Shown: positions 23,740 to 32,527 of the stretch, one piece after another | Layout of the letters: each line of letters starts with the position of its first letter | How positions within the stretch are numbered: the first letter of the stretch is position 1 | Assembly (NCBI GenBank): GCA_016716905.1 | Contig: JADJUS010000022.1 | Location: 806,001 to 870,000, forward strand | Direction of reading: 5' to 3' | Length of the DNA: 64,000 nt | DNA from: Acidobacteriota bacterium | GTDB lineage: Bacteria > Acidobacteriota > Vicinamibacteria > Vicinamibacterales > SCN-69-37 | The notes under the pieces: model-generated | What the model saw: only the letters and a program-made list of their open reading frames with translations | Told to the model about the DNA's origin: nothing | Databases searched by the model: none | Made by a program: the position numbers and the translations under genes

Positions 23740-25806
23740 TCACCCGTCGAGACGATTGATCCACCGGCGTGAGCGAATCGCGCTCAGGCGCCGGCGCCAG
23801 GACGCCGCAACACGCACCACCGGGGCCAGTCCAACGTCGATGAGGCGCAGCGCCCAGACCGCCCGACTGCGTCGAGGCCGCTGTTCACGTGCGCGGGACC
23901 GCGGCCACCTCGCGGGCAGGGCCTGCCACTGGGATGGTCGCTCGAAGACGGGCAGTGGATACGGCCAAATCTCAAGTCCCTGACTCACAAAGTGTTCAAC
24001 GAGTGTCGCAAACGCGTCCTCGCCGGCGACGCTGTGCCCGAGAAGTGCGCGCATGACGGCCTCGCCACGCACCAGGAGGCCACCGGTGAACGTGGCGCCC
24101 TCCCATCGTGTGAAGACCGGATCTCCGCCCAGAGGCGGGATGATTCTCCGCGACGTGCCACGCGTCACCTCCCCTGCAGACTGGAGGCCATCGATGTCTG
24201 CCATCGTTAGCGCGGGCAACATCTGTGCAAAAGCCACCGCCTGAACCGTGATGCCGGCGTGGATCAGCAGCACGGCCTTCGCGTCGAGCGTTGCGAGTTC
24301 GTCATGAAGCGCGGTTGTGTCGTTTCTTGACAGATCGATATTGCAAACCGGAAACGATTTTGATGCCGGCACGTCGGCGGCGCCGTCGCGACTGAGGACC
24401 AGAACGCGTCGGATGGCCTTGATGGCCGCGAGCGACGTCAGCGTCCTGTCGAGATCGGCGGCCGAGCCACCGTCGACAATTGCGACGACGCTCGCGGAGG
24501 TCCCGGGACTCGCGACTGGCGTGAGATAGGTCATCCAGTTTGCGTGAAAGTCCAGCCACAGGCGCCGGGTCTCTTCCTGAGCAATTGCCGGTGCGCCGAT
24601 CCACGCGCCATCGTCGAGGGCGCGCAGGAGGGCCTCGTGCAGCGCAGCCGGGGTGGCGTCGAAAAGCACCCGGCTGTGATCGTCCGGGTCCACCAGTTCG
24701 GGAACGCCCCCGACCCTGGCGGCCAGGAACGGGATGCCCCACAACAGCGCTTCATAGACCGTGCACGGAGAATTGTCGGCCGGCGACGCCATGACGGCGA
24801 GTTTCCGGCCCCGTAGCAGGTAGGCGATCGCCTGCGGTTGGCCCAGGTGAGTCACGGCCTTGACGCCGAACCGCCAGGCCTTGGCGCGCCTGGCCACGTA
24901 GGCCAGACCATCCATCCCCGCGCACACCCCGGGTTTTCCCAGGAACGTGACTGTGACCCGTCGATCGACCAGCGTGTCGTGCAGTTGGTCGAGCGCGTCG
25001 CAAAACAGTGGCAGGCCCTTTCGCGCTTCGAGCCGGCCGAAGAACACAAGCTCGGTGATGGGTGTAGCCGGGTCTAGCGACCCGGCCTCCTTCGGGATGG
25101 AAGGCGGTGAGGGAAGGCAGTACTGCTGCACGATGGTCTGCCGCGGCGACTCAAACGCGTGCTGCCGGGCCCAATCGAGCAGGTACTGACTAGGACTCCA
25201 AAGCACGTCGGCGGTTTTCACACTGAGCCGTTCGGCATGGTTGAGAGCCGACTGCACCAAGGTGGTCGCACGCGCCTTGTTTAACTCAAGAGCCCACTCC
25301 GATGGCCCGTGCAGGGCCACAACCAGCAGCGAGTCTCGAAACGCCAGACCGAGCTTCCTGGCGACAAGGCACAAGCTGCCCTCCCCGCCGTAATCATTGA
25401 AGTGGACGACATCGAAACGCCTTGTCGAGAGGTACTGGTAGACGAGGTACGGCGTGCCGAAACCGTGATCTCGCACTGGACCGGCGAGCCCCTTGAGCTC
25501 TTCGATGGAGAGCGCCACCCACTCGATGCCGCGGTCGGCGTATCGAGCCTTCCAGGGGTCGATGCGGATGTCTGGCGCCGATATGGTGCCGGTATACAGG
25601 ATGCACACGCGGCAGCCGGATGCCGCGAGGTGTTCCGCCAGGCCGGTCATCGCCGTGCCGAGGCCTCCGCCTCCTGGCGGGCCGACGATCTCACTCGTCA
25701 CCACGCAAACCGACGGCAAACGATCAGGCGGACCTGGAGGTCCGGCCTCCATCCGGAAGGAGGCCGGGTCTTTAGACCCGGCTGAACCCTCAGCCGCGCG
25801 TGTCAC
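23740..25806 (-). CDS. GT4-type glycosyltransferase with C-terminal GT2-like domain
   Basis: The 688-residue protein has a GT-B core from about residue 35 (VCVVTSEIVGPPGGGGLGT) to about residue 420. It includes the glycogen-synthase-type N-terminal loop, LVFFGRLEARKG and the donor site SPADNSPCTVYEALLWGIPF. About 250 further residues look like a degenerate GT2 fold (VVAIVDGGSAADLDRTLTSL). Two inserts are odd: residues 8-22 and about 234-247 are encoded by inverted copies of one palindromic DNA element. The N-terminal copy may lie before the true start (Met20). The start overlaps the upstream gene by 17 bases. Confidence 0.85.
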   Translation of the reverse strand: MTRAAEGSAGSKDPASFRMEAGPPGPPDRLPSVCVVTSEIVGPPGGGGLGTAMTGLAEHLAASGCRVCILYTGTISAPDIRIDPWKARYADRGIEWVALSIEELKGLAGPVRDHGFGTPYLVYQYLSTRRFDVVHFNDYGGEGSLCLVARKLGLAFRDSLLVVALHGPSEWALELNKARATTLVQSALNHAERLSVKTADVLWSPSQYLLDWARQHAFESPRQTIVQQYCLPSPPSIPKEAGSLDPATPITELVFFGRLEARKGLPLFCDALDQLHDTLVDRRVTVTFLGKPGVCAGMDGLAYVARRAKAWRFGVKAVTHLGQPQAIAYLLRGRKLAVMASPADNSPCTVYEALLWGIPFLAARVGGVPELVDPDDHSRVLFDATPAALHEALLRALDDGAWIGAPAIAQEETRRLWLDFHANWMTYLTPVASPGTSASVVAIVDGGSAADLDRTLTSLAAIKAIRRVLVLSRDGAADVPASKSFPVCNIDLSRNDTTALHDELATLDAKAVLLIHAGITVQAVAFAQMLPALTMADIDGLQSAGEVTRGTSRRIIPPLGGDPVFTRWEGATFTGGLLVRGEAVMRALLGHSVAGEDAFATLVEHFVSQGLEIWPYPLPVFERPSQWQALPARWPRSRAREQRPRRSRAVWALRLIDVGLAPVVRVAASWRRRLSAIRSRRWINRLDG
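25066..25107 (+). repeat. 42-base palindromic element, copy A, inside a coding region
   Basis: This copy shares 37 of 42 bases with the reverse complement of 25742-25783. It contains the hairpin GCCGGGTC-TAGC-GACCCGGC. Read with the gene it encodes roughly S-I-P-K-E-A-G-S-L-D-P-A between two GT-B strands, so it is an in-frame insertion into a loop. Confidence 0.8.
25742..25783 (-). repeat. 42-base palindromic element, copy B, inside a coding region
   Basis: This is the second copy, opposite in orientation to copy A. It has the hairpin GCCGGGTC-TAAA-GACCCGGC and a further stem GGCCTCC/GGAGGCC. An extra palindrome CGGACC-TGGA-GGTCCG adjoins it at 25728-25743. It encodes most of residues 8-22 of the glycosyltransferase. 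Confidence 0.8.
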
Positions 25807-27406
25807 GGCGGCCCTTTGTTTCGTGCAGCGCGAATTCGATCTCGCGCAGCACTCGCTCGAAGAGCGTCATGTAGGCCGGGATCAGGTCGTCGGCCATCAT
25901 CCGGCGGAACGCGCGGACGGCCAATCCGCGGCAGAGAGCCGGGTTCTTCTGCAGCGCACTCAACCGGGCGACTAACGCGGCCCCATCATGGTTGGGCACG
26001 CAGTAGCCGGTGACCTCGTCTTGCACCAGGTCCGCGACCGCGGCACTGCCGCGCGTCACGACCGGCAGGCACCCCTGTCCCATCGCGTGCACCACTTGCG
26101 CCCAGTGCCGGCCGGCATCGCCGAGCACCACGAACACATCGCGGCCCGCGAACACAGCGGGAGTCTGGTCGCGGGCATCGGTCAGCGCCACCGGGACACC
26201 CGCGTCGGCCAGTGCGGTGCCAAGCGCGGCGATCTCTGAGGCCTCCCCTGCGACAACGACTTCGAGCGGTGCGTGCCACGGCAGTGCGCGCACGGCCATG
26301 CGGCCAGGAACGTCGAGAACAGGAATGGTCACGATACGTGACGCGAGGGCTGGATCAACGTCCGCGAGGTGAGCCGCGATTGTCGGATCACCGGCAACGA
26401 GCGCATCACAAAAACGGCCTGTGGTGCGAACGCGTTCGAGTGACGCCGGGCTCAGGTCATCAACACGGGCAATGACGCCGACCTCACGCGAGAGATGCGG
26501 CAGGGCCCGGGAGTGGCATTCGTCCCCGCCGGTCAAGAACAGGCACGGCGCATGTCGCTCGAGGTGTTTCACGAGCGCGCGCCAATCCGTGCGCCAGAAT
26601 GCGGGGCCGCCCTGCAGATCACACACGGCGACGCCGGTGCCGAAGCGCCCGGTCTCTAGCGCGGAGCGGGCGCCTGAGGCTACAAGTACATGGCTCTGGT
26701 GATCAGCGTTCTGTAATCCACTGGCAAGCCTGCGCACCACGCGATCGGCCGCCGGGTCCGGAACCGCCGGGGCGGCGACAATCACCGGGTACGGCTGGAC
26801 CAACTCCGGGCGCCATTCAGGCACGCGCAGGGCCTGCGATGGCCCCAGGGCGCTCCGATAGTCTTCGTAGTCTTCGCGGTAGGAAGGAAAGACCCCAACA
26901 CCAGCTATGCCTCGAAAGTACAGGACCGGCAGCACATCGGTGTGGCCGACATGGTACGGGGGCTTCCGCAGAAGCCCCTTCGGGCGAGTGAACCCGTGTT
27001 CCGGCTCCATGATTCGGCCGAACAGGGCGGCCCACGCCGCTGTCACGTCGTCACTGACGGATTCAGCCGCCGGAATCATGACAATTCGATCGGCCAGTTC
27101 GGGATGTCGATCCGCCACACGCGCGGCGAGCGCGGGAGTGGCACACACGATGGCGTTCCAGTAGCAGCCGAGGCGGTCCACCTGATCGAGATCCAGGGGA
27201 TTGTCGTCCCGGACGACGCCGACAATTCGCACGCGTTCGGACAGGTGTGCACTGACATTGGAGTGTCGCCAGTCGCCCACCGGCATATAGATGCAGGGTG
27301 CTTGCTCCTCGAGCACGCGGACGAGTGTCCCCCATCGCGTGCCCCAGCTCGCATCCTGCGCGACGGGCAACGCCACGATCGGCACGTCGGAGGCCGGCGG
27401 GTACAT
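25790..27406 (-). CDS. GT-B-like glycosyltransferase, 5' portion displaced by a frame break
   Basis: The 538-residue frame contains one full GT4-like module from about residue 205 (YPVIVAAPAVPDPAADRVVR) to the end (VTRGSAAVADLVQDEVTGYC). Before it lies the second half of a homologous N-terminal module (DVPIVALPVAQDASWGTRWG, ERVRIVGVVRDDNPLDLDQ). The missing first half of that module (YDVIVGVPRGSVGGHDEFAE, LLLTESRPIAS) is read in the overlapping upstream frame, so the two frames appear to be one gene split by a frameshift near 27400-27425. The ATG at 27406 has no ribosome site. An imperfect 19-base repeat lies at the junction; removing one unit would restore the frame. Confidence 0.65.
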   Translation of the reverse strand: MYPPASDVPIVALPVAQDASWGTRWGTLVRVLEEQAPCIYMPVGDWRHSNVSAHLSERVRIVGVVRDDNPLDLDQVDRLGCYWNAIVCATPALAARVADRHPELADRIVMIPAAESVSDDVTAAWAALFGRIMEPEHGFTRPKGLLRKPPYHVGHTDVLPVLYFRGIAGVGVFPSYREDYEDYRSALGPSQALRVPEWRPELVQPYPVIVAAPAVPDPAADRVVRRLASGLQNADHQSHVLVASGARSALETGRFGTGVAVCDLQGGPAFWRTDWRALVKHLERHAPCLFLTGGDECHSRALPHLSREVGVIARVDDLSPASLERVRTTGRFCDALVAGDPTIAAHLADVDPALASRIVTIPVLDVPGRMAVRALPWHAPLEVVVAGEASEIAALGTALADAGVPVALTDARDQTPAVFAGRDVFVVLGDAGRHWAQVVHAMGQGCLPVVTRGSAAVADLVQDEVTGYCVPNHDGAALVARLSALQKNPALCRGLAVRAFRRMMADDLIPAYMTLFERVLREIEFALHETKGRRDTRG

Positions 27407-28481
27407 CGGAGGCGATCGGCCGCGACTCTGTCAGCAGCAGGCCCGCGTTGGTACCGAGTTCGCGCAGTGATCGGACAAGGCTTTCCGCGAACTCATCGTG
27501 GCCACCCACCGACCCGCGCGGCACGCCAACGATCACGTCGTACGTCGACTGCGGCACCTCACGGACGCCGCCGACTGAACCAACCTCATGCGAGGGCGAT
27601 GGCGCTGACACGACGCGGGCATCGCGGGCGTGGCTGCGCGCTTCAAGTGGTCCTTCCACATCGGCCGCCAGGTTCCATCCTGGGCGACCCAGATCCGCGT
27701 GGTACAGGTGGAGGAAAGACGGGTGGATTCGCGGGATCGACTCGTGAAGCGAATATCCGGTCGTTCTGTCGAAGCACAAGTCCGGGTTGTTGTCGTCCAC
27801 GATGAAGTCGAATTGCGCGGGCAGGCAGCGCTGATCCTGGAAGCCCAGGATCCAGACCGTGGCGATGAGTGTTCCCTGATCTCGTGTTTTCCAATACGGG
27901 TCTTCGAAAATCTCGAGCGTCAGGCGGTGCCAGGTGTCCATGAACGCCGCCGACTCCGGACCGAACAGGAACACGCCGCCGTTCCAGTGCATCCAGTCGT
28001 TCGGCACGTGCACCTGGAACTTCGCGGCGATGGCGTCGGCGAGGTGGCCGCACGCAAGTCCCTGATCCGTAGGACATCCGCACCGCACGGCCCACGGACT
28101 GAACGTCGCCACACGACTATCGAGGTGCGTCAGATCGCGGGCGAACGTGACGGGCCCGGATGCATGCTCGAAAATGGCATCAACTCCAGTGTCCGTCGCG
28201 ATGACGTCTGCGTCGAGGTAGGCATACACGCGCCCGCCTGGCAGGATGTGATGCAGGCTCGTCTTCAGAAAGATGCTGGCCTGGTGGTGGTCGAAGCCGG
28301 ATGGAGTTTCGATGTCGATCACGGTGTCGTGTTCGATCGGAATCTCATTTCTCCGGCTATCGGTCACGACGACAATGGGAGACGAAGTCCTCGGGCGCAG
28401 GCACTCGAGCGAGCGATGGAGGGTCCGCATGTGGACGGCCGCACCGCAGACGACGTAGACGAAGGCGCGGTTGTCAGCCAT
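27063..28481 (-). CDS. GT-A nucleotide-sugar transferase, 3' part out of frame
   Basis: The first roughly 310 residues form a GT8-like transferase: FVYVVCGAAVHMRTLHRSLE at the start, the D-x-D site in YAYLDADVIATD, and WMHWNGGVFLFG as acceptor/donor region. The frame then enters the start of a GT-B module (STYDVIVGVPRGSVGGHDEF to ESRPIASDVP, about residues 320-360). After that it continues as low-complexity Arg/Gly-rich sequence to a stop at 27063, overlapping the real continuation in another frame. With one frame correction the product would be a fusion of about 900 residues. It overlaps the UbiA gene by 8 bases. Confidence 0.7.
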   Translation of the reverse strand: MADNRAFVYVVCGAAVHMRTLHRSLECLRPRTSSPIVVVTDSRRNEIPIEHDTVIDIETPSGFDHHQASIFLKTSLHHILPGGRVYAYLDADVIATDTGVDAIFEHASGPVTFARDLTHLDSRVATFSPWAVRCGCPTDQGLACGHLADAIAAKFQVHVPNDWMHWNGGVFLFGPESAAFMDTWHRLTLEIFEDPYWKTRDQGTLIATVWILGFQDQRCLPAQFDFIVDDNNPDLCFDRTTGYSLHESIPRIHPSFLHLYHADLGRPGWNLAADVEGPLEARSHARDARVVSAPSPSHEVGSVGGVREVPQSTYDVIVGVPRGSVGGHDEFAESLVRSLRELGTNAGLLLTESRPIASDVPAGLRRADRGVARRAGCELGHAMGDTRPRARGASTLHLYAGGRLATLQCQCTPVRTRANCRRRPGRQSPGSRSGGPPRLLLERHRVCHSRARRACGGSTSRTGRSNCHDSGG

Positions 28482-29529
28482 CTCGATGTGTCATTCTGGC
28501 GACCCCTGCCGGAATGGACCTGAGATCGTATCTGAAGAAGTTCACCAGGCCGTTCTGGAAGACCGCAAGATAGGCCACGAGCAGCACGACGTACTCGGGC
28601 CAACGCCACGACAGTCCGACGAGCATGAACAGCGGGTACCAGCCTCGGTAATACTCGCTGAGCAGTTCGTATCCGTAGAGCTTCACCGCGAGTTCAGGGG
28701 CCAGCCGCCACGGAACCCACAGTGTCGTCTGCATCACATACGTCAGTTGGAAGACCCTCCAGGCGAAAAAGGCGAGTACGCCGGCGACGTAGAAACGCAG
28801 GTCAACCCCGTAGGCGACCGTCATCACCACGAAACCGATAGCCTCGGCCGGGAGCACGATCCGGCTGAGCAGGCTGAGGGTGACGGCAGGGCCGTAGCGC
28901 GTCGCGAAGGTGGTGACCCCTGAACGCCGATCGTTGTCGGCGTCGAGATACTGGTGGTTCAGGATGCCGCGGAGCCCGGCACAGAACGACCAGGGGAGCA
29001 GCGCCGCCATCAGGAGCGGCCGCGACACGGGTTCCCCCACCATGTGACCGAACGTGGTCCAGGTGATGAGTGCCGGAACCGTGTACGCGTACAAGGCGTC
29101 AGTGATCACACCGGGAACCGCCCGCGCCTTGAACCGCAACGGCGATGCGGCGTAGACGGTGAGCAGGAGCAACTGCAGGGCAATCAGCGAGAGGTTCCAG
29201 CGGTTGGCCGGCAGGACAAGCCAGGGTAGCCACGCCACGGCCATCAGCAACGCCAGGATGGCGCCCGTCTGCCATCGCGACCGGTCCACCATGGTGTTGT
29301 GCTTGCCAACGGCGCGGTCGTGGTCAACGTCACAGAGGTCGTTGATCACATGGCCGAAACCCGCCACGCCGATGAACGTGACCATGAACGCGACGAGCAT
29401 CGCCGCAGCGCGAGCCAGGGCAATCTCACCATCGCTGATGGCCAGCAGGAAAAACGCCAGGCCCAACACCGGCGGCGCCTTGTCGTTCCACCATTTCTCC
29501 GCCTTGATCAGTTTGCCGGCAGACTGCAT
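28474..29529 (-). CDS. UbiA-family prenyltransferase
   Basis: The roughly 351-residue membrane protein has eight to nine hydrophobic helices and both aspartate-rich motifs of the UbiA superfamily: NDLCDVDHDR near residue 80 and LDADNDRRSG near 200. Such enzymes transfer a polyprenyl group from its diphosphate. In glycan loci they can resemble decaprenyl-phosphate phosphoribose synthase, which supplies arabinofuranose donors, but motif 1 does not settle this. The ATG at 29529 is preferred; an earlier start would overlap asnB by 64 bases rather than 22. Confidence 0.85.
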   Translation of the reverse strand: MQSAGKLIKAEKWWNDKAPPVLGLAFFLLAISDGEIALARAAAMLVAFMVTFIGVAGFGHVINDLCDVDHDRAVGKHNTMVDRSRWQTGAILALLMAVAWLPWLVLPANRWNLSLIALQLLLLTVYAASPLRFKARAVPGVITDALYAYTVPALITWTTFGHMVGEPVSRPLLMAALLPWSFCAGLRGILNHQYLDADNDRRSGVTTFATRYGPAVTLSLLSRIVLPAEAIGFVVMTVAYGVDLRFYVAGVLAFFAWRVFQLTYVMQTTLWVPWRLAPELAVKLYGYELLSEYYRGWYPLFMLVGLSWRWPEYVVLLVAYLAVFQNGLVNFFRYDLRSIPAGVARMTHRDG

Positions 29530-31235
29530 GGGTGCCTGGACATCCAGAGGGCGAGCACGAGCAGGCTCCACGTCTGCTGGTTGTTGGATTCGACGAACGG
29601 CTGCACCCCATTAAAATCGAGGACGCCGAAGATTGACTGATTGCGGTCGCCGAGATACTCGCGCTTCATCTCGGCGAGTTCCGGACTGGCGAGCCACTCG
29701 CTCATGGGGCCCCCGAAGCCCTGCTTGGCCCGGGTGCGAATTTCTGGCGTCCACGATGACCCATACGCCTCTCGCAGCAGCAGTTTCTCGCGCGCGTCGT
29801 CCACCTTCAGATGGTCGGGAAGCGACAGACAGAAGCTGGCCACGTCCACATCAAGGAATGGCGCACGCAACTCGAGGCTGCTGGCCATCGATGCCCGGTC
29901 GGTTTTCACGAGTACGTCACCGGGAAGATAGAGTTCCATGTCGAACCGCAGCATATCGCCCACCGTCCCAGTCCGATACCGTCGATAGTCGATGAGGGAG
30001 TCTGTCTCGCCGGTGTGTCCCAGTTGCCGCTGCTGTTCCGGCGTGAAGTAGACGCGGTCGGCGTGTGCGTACCGATACACAAGCGGGCTGGTGCCGGCAG
30101 GGGCGTTGAGGAGGTGACGCGACCAGCACAGGTATCCGCCGAGCAGTTCGTCCGCGCCGTCTCCGCCAAGCGCCACGGTCACATGACGCCTCGCGAACTC
30201 ACTGATGAGGAACGTCGGGATGTTGGACGAATCGCCGAACGGTTCGTCATAGATGTCCTGCATTCGCCAGAGCAGCGCCGACACGTCGACATCTTCATCG
30301 GCCAGCTCGAAGTGGTGCGTGCCGTAACGTGCCGCCATGCCGCGCGCAAACGGCAGCTCATTCTCGACGCCCTGGCGGAATCCGAACGAAAACGTCTTCA
30401 ATCCCTGCGTGTGGCGGCTGGCCACGGCCGCGACGGTACTGGAATCAACACCCCCGCTCAGGAACACGCCGACAGGGACGTCGGCCACCAGTTGCTTCTG
30501 GACGGCCGCGTCGAACAATTCACGAAATCGCTCCACCGCGTCCGGCATTGTCATGCCTTCGGTCACGTCCGGCGGCTCCCAATAGCGCGCCACCTCCAGC
30601 CGGCCGTTGTGAAAACGCAGCATATGCGCGGGCGGCAGCACGTGCACGTTGGCGTAGATCGTCTGGGTCGGGTGGACGTGCAGGCGTTGAATGTAGTGAC
30701 TCAAGGCCTGCCGACTGAGAACCGGCTCGACCAGGCCCGATGCGAGCAGGGCCTTGATTTCTGATGCGACAACAAACTCGCCTTGAGACCCTTGCGCGAA
30801 ATACAGCGGCTTCTCGCCGAAACGATCCCGCGCACACGTGAGCGTCTGGCGAGGACCGTCCCAGAGCGCAAACGCGAACATGCCGGGCAGGTGGGAGAGA
30901 AAGCCGTCGCCGTGCTTCGCATGCAGCGCCAGAATCACTTCTGTGTCGGTGCCGGTCTTGAACGGAAAGTCGGAGAGTGCCGCCTTCAGTTGCCTGAACC
31001 CGTAGATGGCCCCGTTGAAAGTCACCCCGGTTTGGGCGTCGGCCGAGAGGATGGGTTGGTCTCCGCCGTCCACATCGACGATGCTGAGGCGGGCACTGCC
31101 CAGCACGCACCGTCCGAAATCATGGAGACCCTGGCTGTCGGGGCCCCGATGCCGAAGCGCCGAGACCATTCGGGTGACCGTGGCCGCCGATTGCCCCCAC
31201 GCTTCGGGCGTCACGATCGCGACAATGCCGCACAT
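29508..31235 (-). CDS. asnB: Asparagine synthetase (glutamine-hydrolysing)
   Basis: The 575-residue protein has the N-terminal glutaminase domain with the nucleophile directly after Met (MCGIVAIV), which fixes the start at 31235 instead of the ATG-like codon eight residues earlier. It also has the R-H-R-G-P-D motif and the PP-loop synthetase domain with VFLSGGVDSSTVAAVA. Besides making asparagine, such enzymes in glycan loci amidate sugar or uronic-acid carboxylates. It is first in the run asnB-ubiA-GT-GT-GT2. A TATACT box lies 13 bases upstream. Confidence 0.95.
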   Translation of the reverse strand: MCGIVAIVTPEAWGQSAATVTRMVSALRHRGPDSQGLHDFGRCVLGSARLSIVDVDGGDQPILSADAQTGVTFNGAIYGFRQLKAALSDFPFKTGTDTEVILALHAKHGDGFLSHLPGMFAFALWDGPRQTLTCARDRFGEKPLYFAQGSQGEFVVASEIKALLASGLVEPVLSRQALSHYIQRLHVHPTQTIYANVHVLPPAHMLRFHNGRLEVARYWEPPDVTEGMTMPDAVERFRELFDAAVQKQLVADVPVGVFLSGGVDSSTVAAVASRHTQGLKTFSFGFRQGVENELPFARGMAARYGTHHFELADEDVDVSALLWRMQDIYDEPFGDSSNIPTFLISEFARRHVTVALGGDGADELLGGYLCWSRHLLNAPAGTSPLVYRYAHADRVYFTPEQQRQLGHTGETDSLIDYRRYRTGTVGDMLRFDMELYLPGDVLVKTDRASMASSLELRAPFLDVDVASFCLSLPDHLKVDDAREKLLLREAYGSSWTPEIRTRAKQGFGGPMSEWLASPELAEMKREYLGDRNQSIFGVLDFNGVQPFVESNNQQTWSLLVLALWMSRHPCSLPAN

Positions 31236-31248
31236 AACAACGGATGTA

Positions 31249-31254
31249 AGTATA
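31249..31254 (-). promoter_or_regulatory. -10 box TATACT for asnB
   Basis: On the minus strand TATACT is followed by 13 bases and ATG 31235. The start site would fall about 6 bases before the ATG. It probably drives the asnB to GT2 operon. Confidence 0.45.
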
Positions 31255-31579
31255 GACATCTGCGGTCCGCTGGCGGGCCCGCGAGAGCGAGGGGAATGAT
31301 CGCGGTGGATCTCAATGCGATCTCCGCATGTTCAGCGGACGACCCGGAACCGTTCAAGGGCTTCGATGCAACACTTGAGGATGCCATCGCCGCCGGACGA
31401 AATCGAGCGAGCGGTTGAGCAGACCTGCAGGCAGCGCGACGGCACGCCCGAGGAACTGCCACTTCACGCGCTGCCAATCCCGCTCGCCTCGCGCGAGCGA
31501 GTGGCCCGGCTGGCGTGCGGGGCGCGGGGCATTGCGGTGCCCGAGGACGAATCAGCACTGAACGCGCTGCGGCGCTCCC
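31255..31579. other. Gap with two weak small frames
   Basis: This stretch between asnB and the first PhyH gene has no recognisable gene. Two short plus-strand frames exist: 31296-31418 (40 codons, GAGGGG just before the ATG, MIAVDLNAISACSADDPEPF) and 31381-31587 (68 codons, no ribosome site). Neither matches a family I know, and the second overlaps the PhyH 3' end. Confidence 0.4.
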
Positions 31580-32467
31580 TCACCTGAGCTCCGGGTGCTG
31601 GCGATAGAAACGGGCGATATCCTCTGCCGTAATCACGGGAGTGGCCTGCGAGAGGCGTCCGAGGCTGGTGCCATCTGCCGGCTCGGCACGAGGGTCGAAC
31701 CGGTAGAAAAAGTCTGCAGCCACCTTGAACACCTCGATGCCGCCGTCCGGATGCGTATAGTAAAAACGCGGCTCGACTTCCCGAGGGATCGTCGAGAGCA
31801 AGACAGCCACGCGCGCGCGTGCGCCCGTACTGGGCGGCGAGTAGTGCACCAGACGACTGTTGAACAGGACAGCCTCGCCGACCTTGACCTCTGGCGCGAT
31901 CAGGTAGCGGCTGACAATCACATCGCGGAGCCCCGGTCGGTGAAACAGCGGCTGGAAGGGGCCCCGGTTCTTCGGAAACAGTCGATGGCTGCCTTTCATG
32001 ACCATCAAGGGGCCGTCGTTGGCCCCGACTTCTGCCAGCGGAAACCAGCAGTTCACTGAGGCAAAACGGCTCTCGTCAACAAACGAGAGGTCCTGGTGGG
32101 CGCCTTGTTCGCCGCCTGGACCTGGGAACTTAACAGCGAATGTCCCTACCAGCATCCGGTAGTCCCGCAGATACCGTGCCGGGAGGTCGCCGCAGATTCG
32201 TTGCAGCCCCTCGCCCACCGCCACACGGTGACTCACGTCGCTGCTGTGCAGACTGACATAAAATCCTGAGCCAATTCCCGAGTCCACCGTCGCGAACAAC
32301 TGCCGGAGCTGTTCCAGTCGATCGGGATCGATGAACGGCACGACGACAAAACCATCGCAATCGAACTGCTGCTGTACCGCGGCATCATGGAACGCCGGCC
32401 GCACGGCCGAATCCTCCCGGGCCACCGACCGGGAGAACCGCGCCATCAGGCGAGAAGACCAATTCAC
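31580..32467 (-). CDS. PhyH-family 2OG-Fe(II) oxygenase (1 of 5), canonical H-x-D
   Basis: The product of about 295 residues has the PhyH jelly roll. The iron ligands are H124 and D126 (GAHQDLSFVDE), with the distal H208 (RLVHYSPP) and the 2-oxoglutarate Arg nearby (GARARVA). The start is taken as GTG 32467 because TATCAT lies 7 bases upstream and itself overlaps an ATG three codons earlier. The family hydroxylates diverse small molecules, and here a sugar or lipid of the glycan locus is the likely substrate. It is divergent from the second PhyH gene. Confidence 0.88.
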   Translation of the reverse strand: MNWSSRLMARFSRSVAREDSAVRPAFHDAAVQQQFDCDGFVVVPFIDPDRLEQLRQLFATVDSGIGSGFYVSLHSSDVSHRVAVGEGLQRICGDLPARYLRDYRMLVGTFAVKFPGPGGEQGAHQDLSFVDESRFASVNCWFPLAEVGANDGPLMVMKGSHRLFPKNRGPFQPLFHRPGLRDVIVSRYLIAPEVKVGEAVLFNSRLVHYSPPSTGARARVAVLLSTIPREVEPRFYYTHPDGGIEVFKVAADFFYRFDPRAEPADGTSLGRLSQATPVITAEDIARFYRQHPELR

Positions 32468-32474
32468 GCCGCTC

Positions 32475-32480
32475 ATGATA
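32475..32480 (-). promoter_or_regulatory. -10 box TATCAT for PhyH protein 1
   Basis: On the minus strand TATCAT is followed by 7 bases and GTG 32467. The box overlaps ATG 32476, which argues against that ATG as the start. Confidence 0.4.
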
Positions 32481-32527
32481 GCGCACCACGAACGTAGTAT
32501 TCTTCGACGCAGGAGGACGGGTCATCG

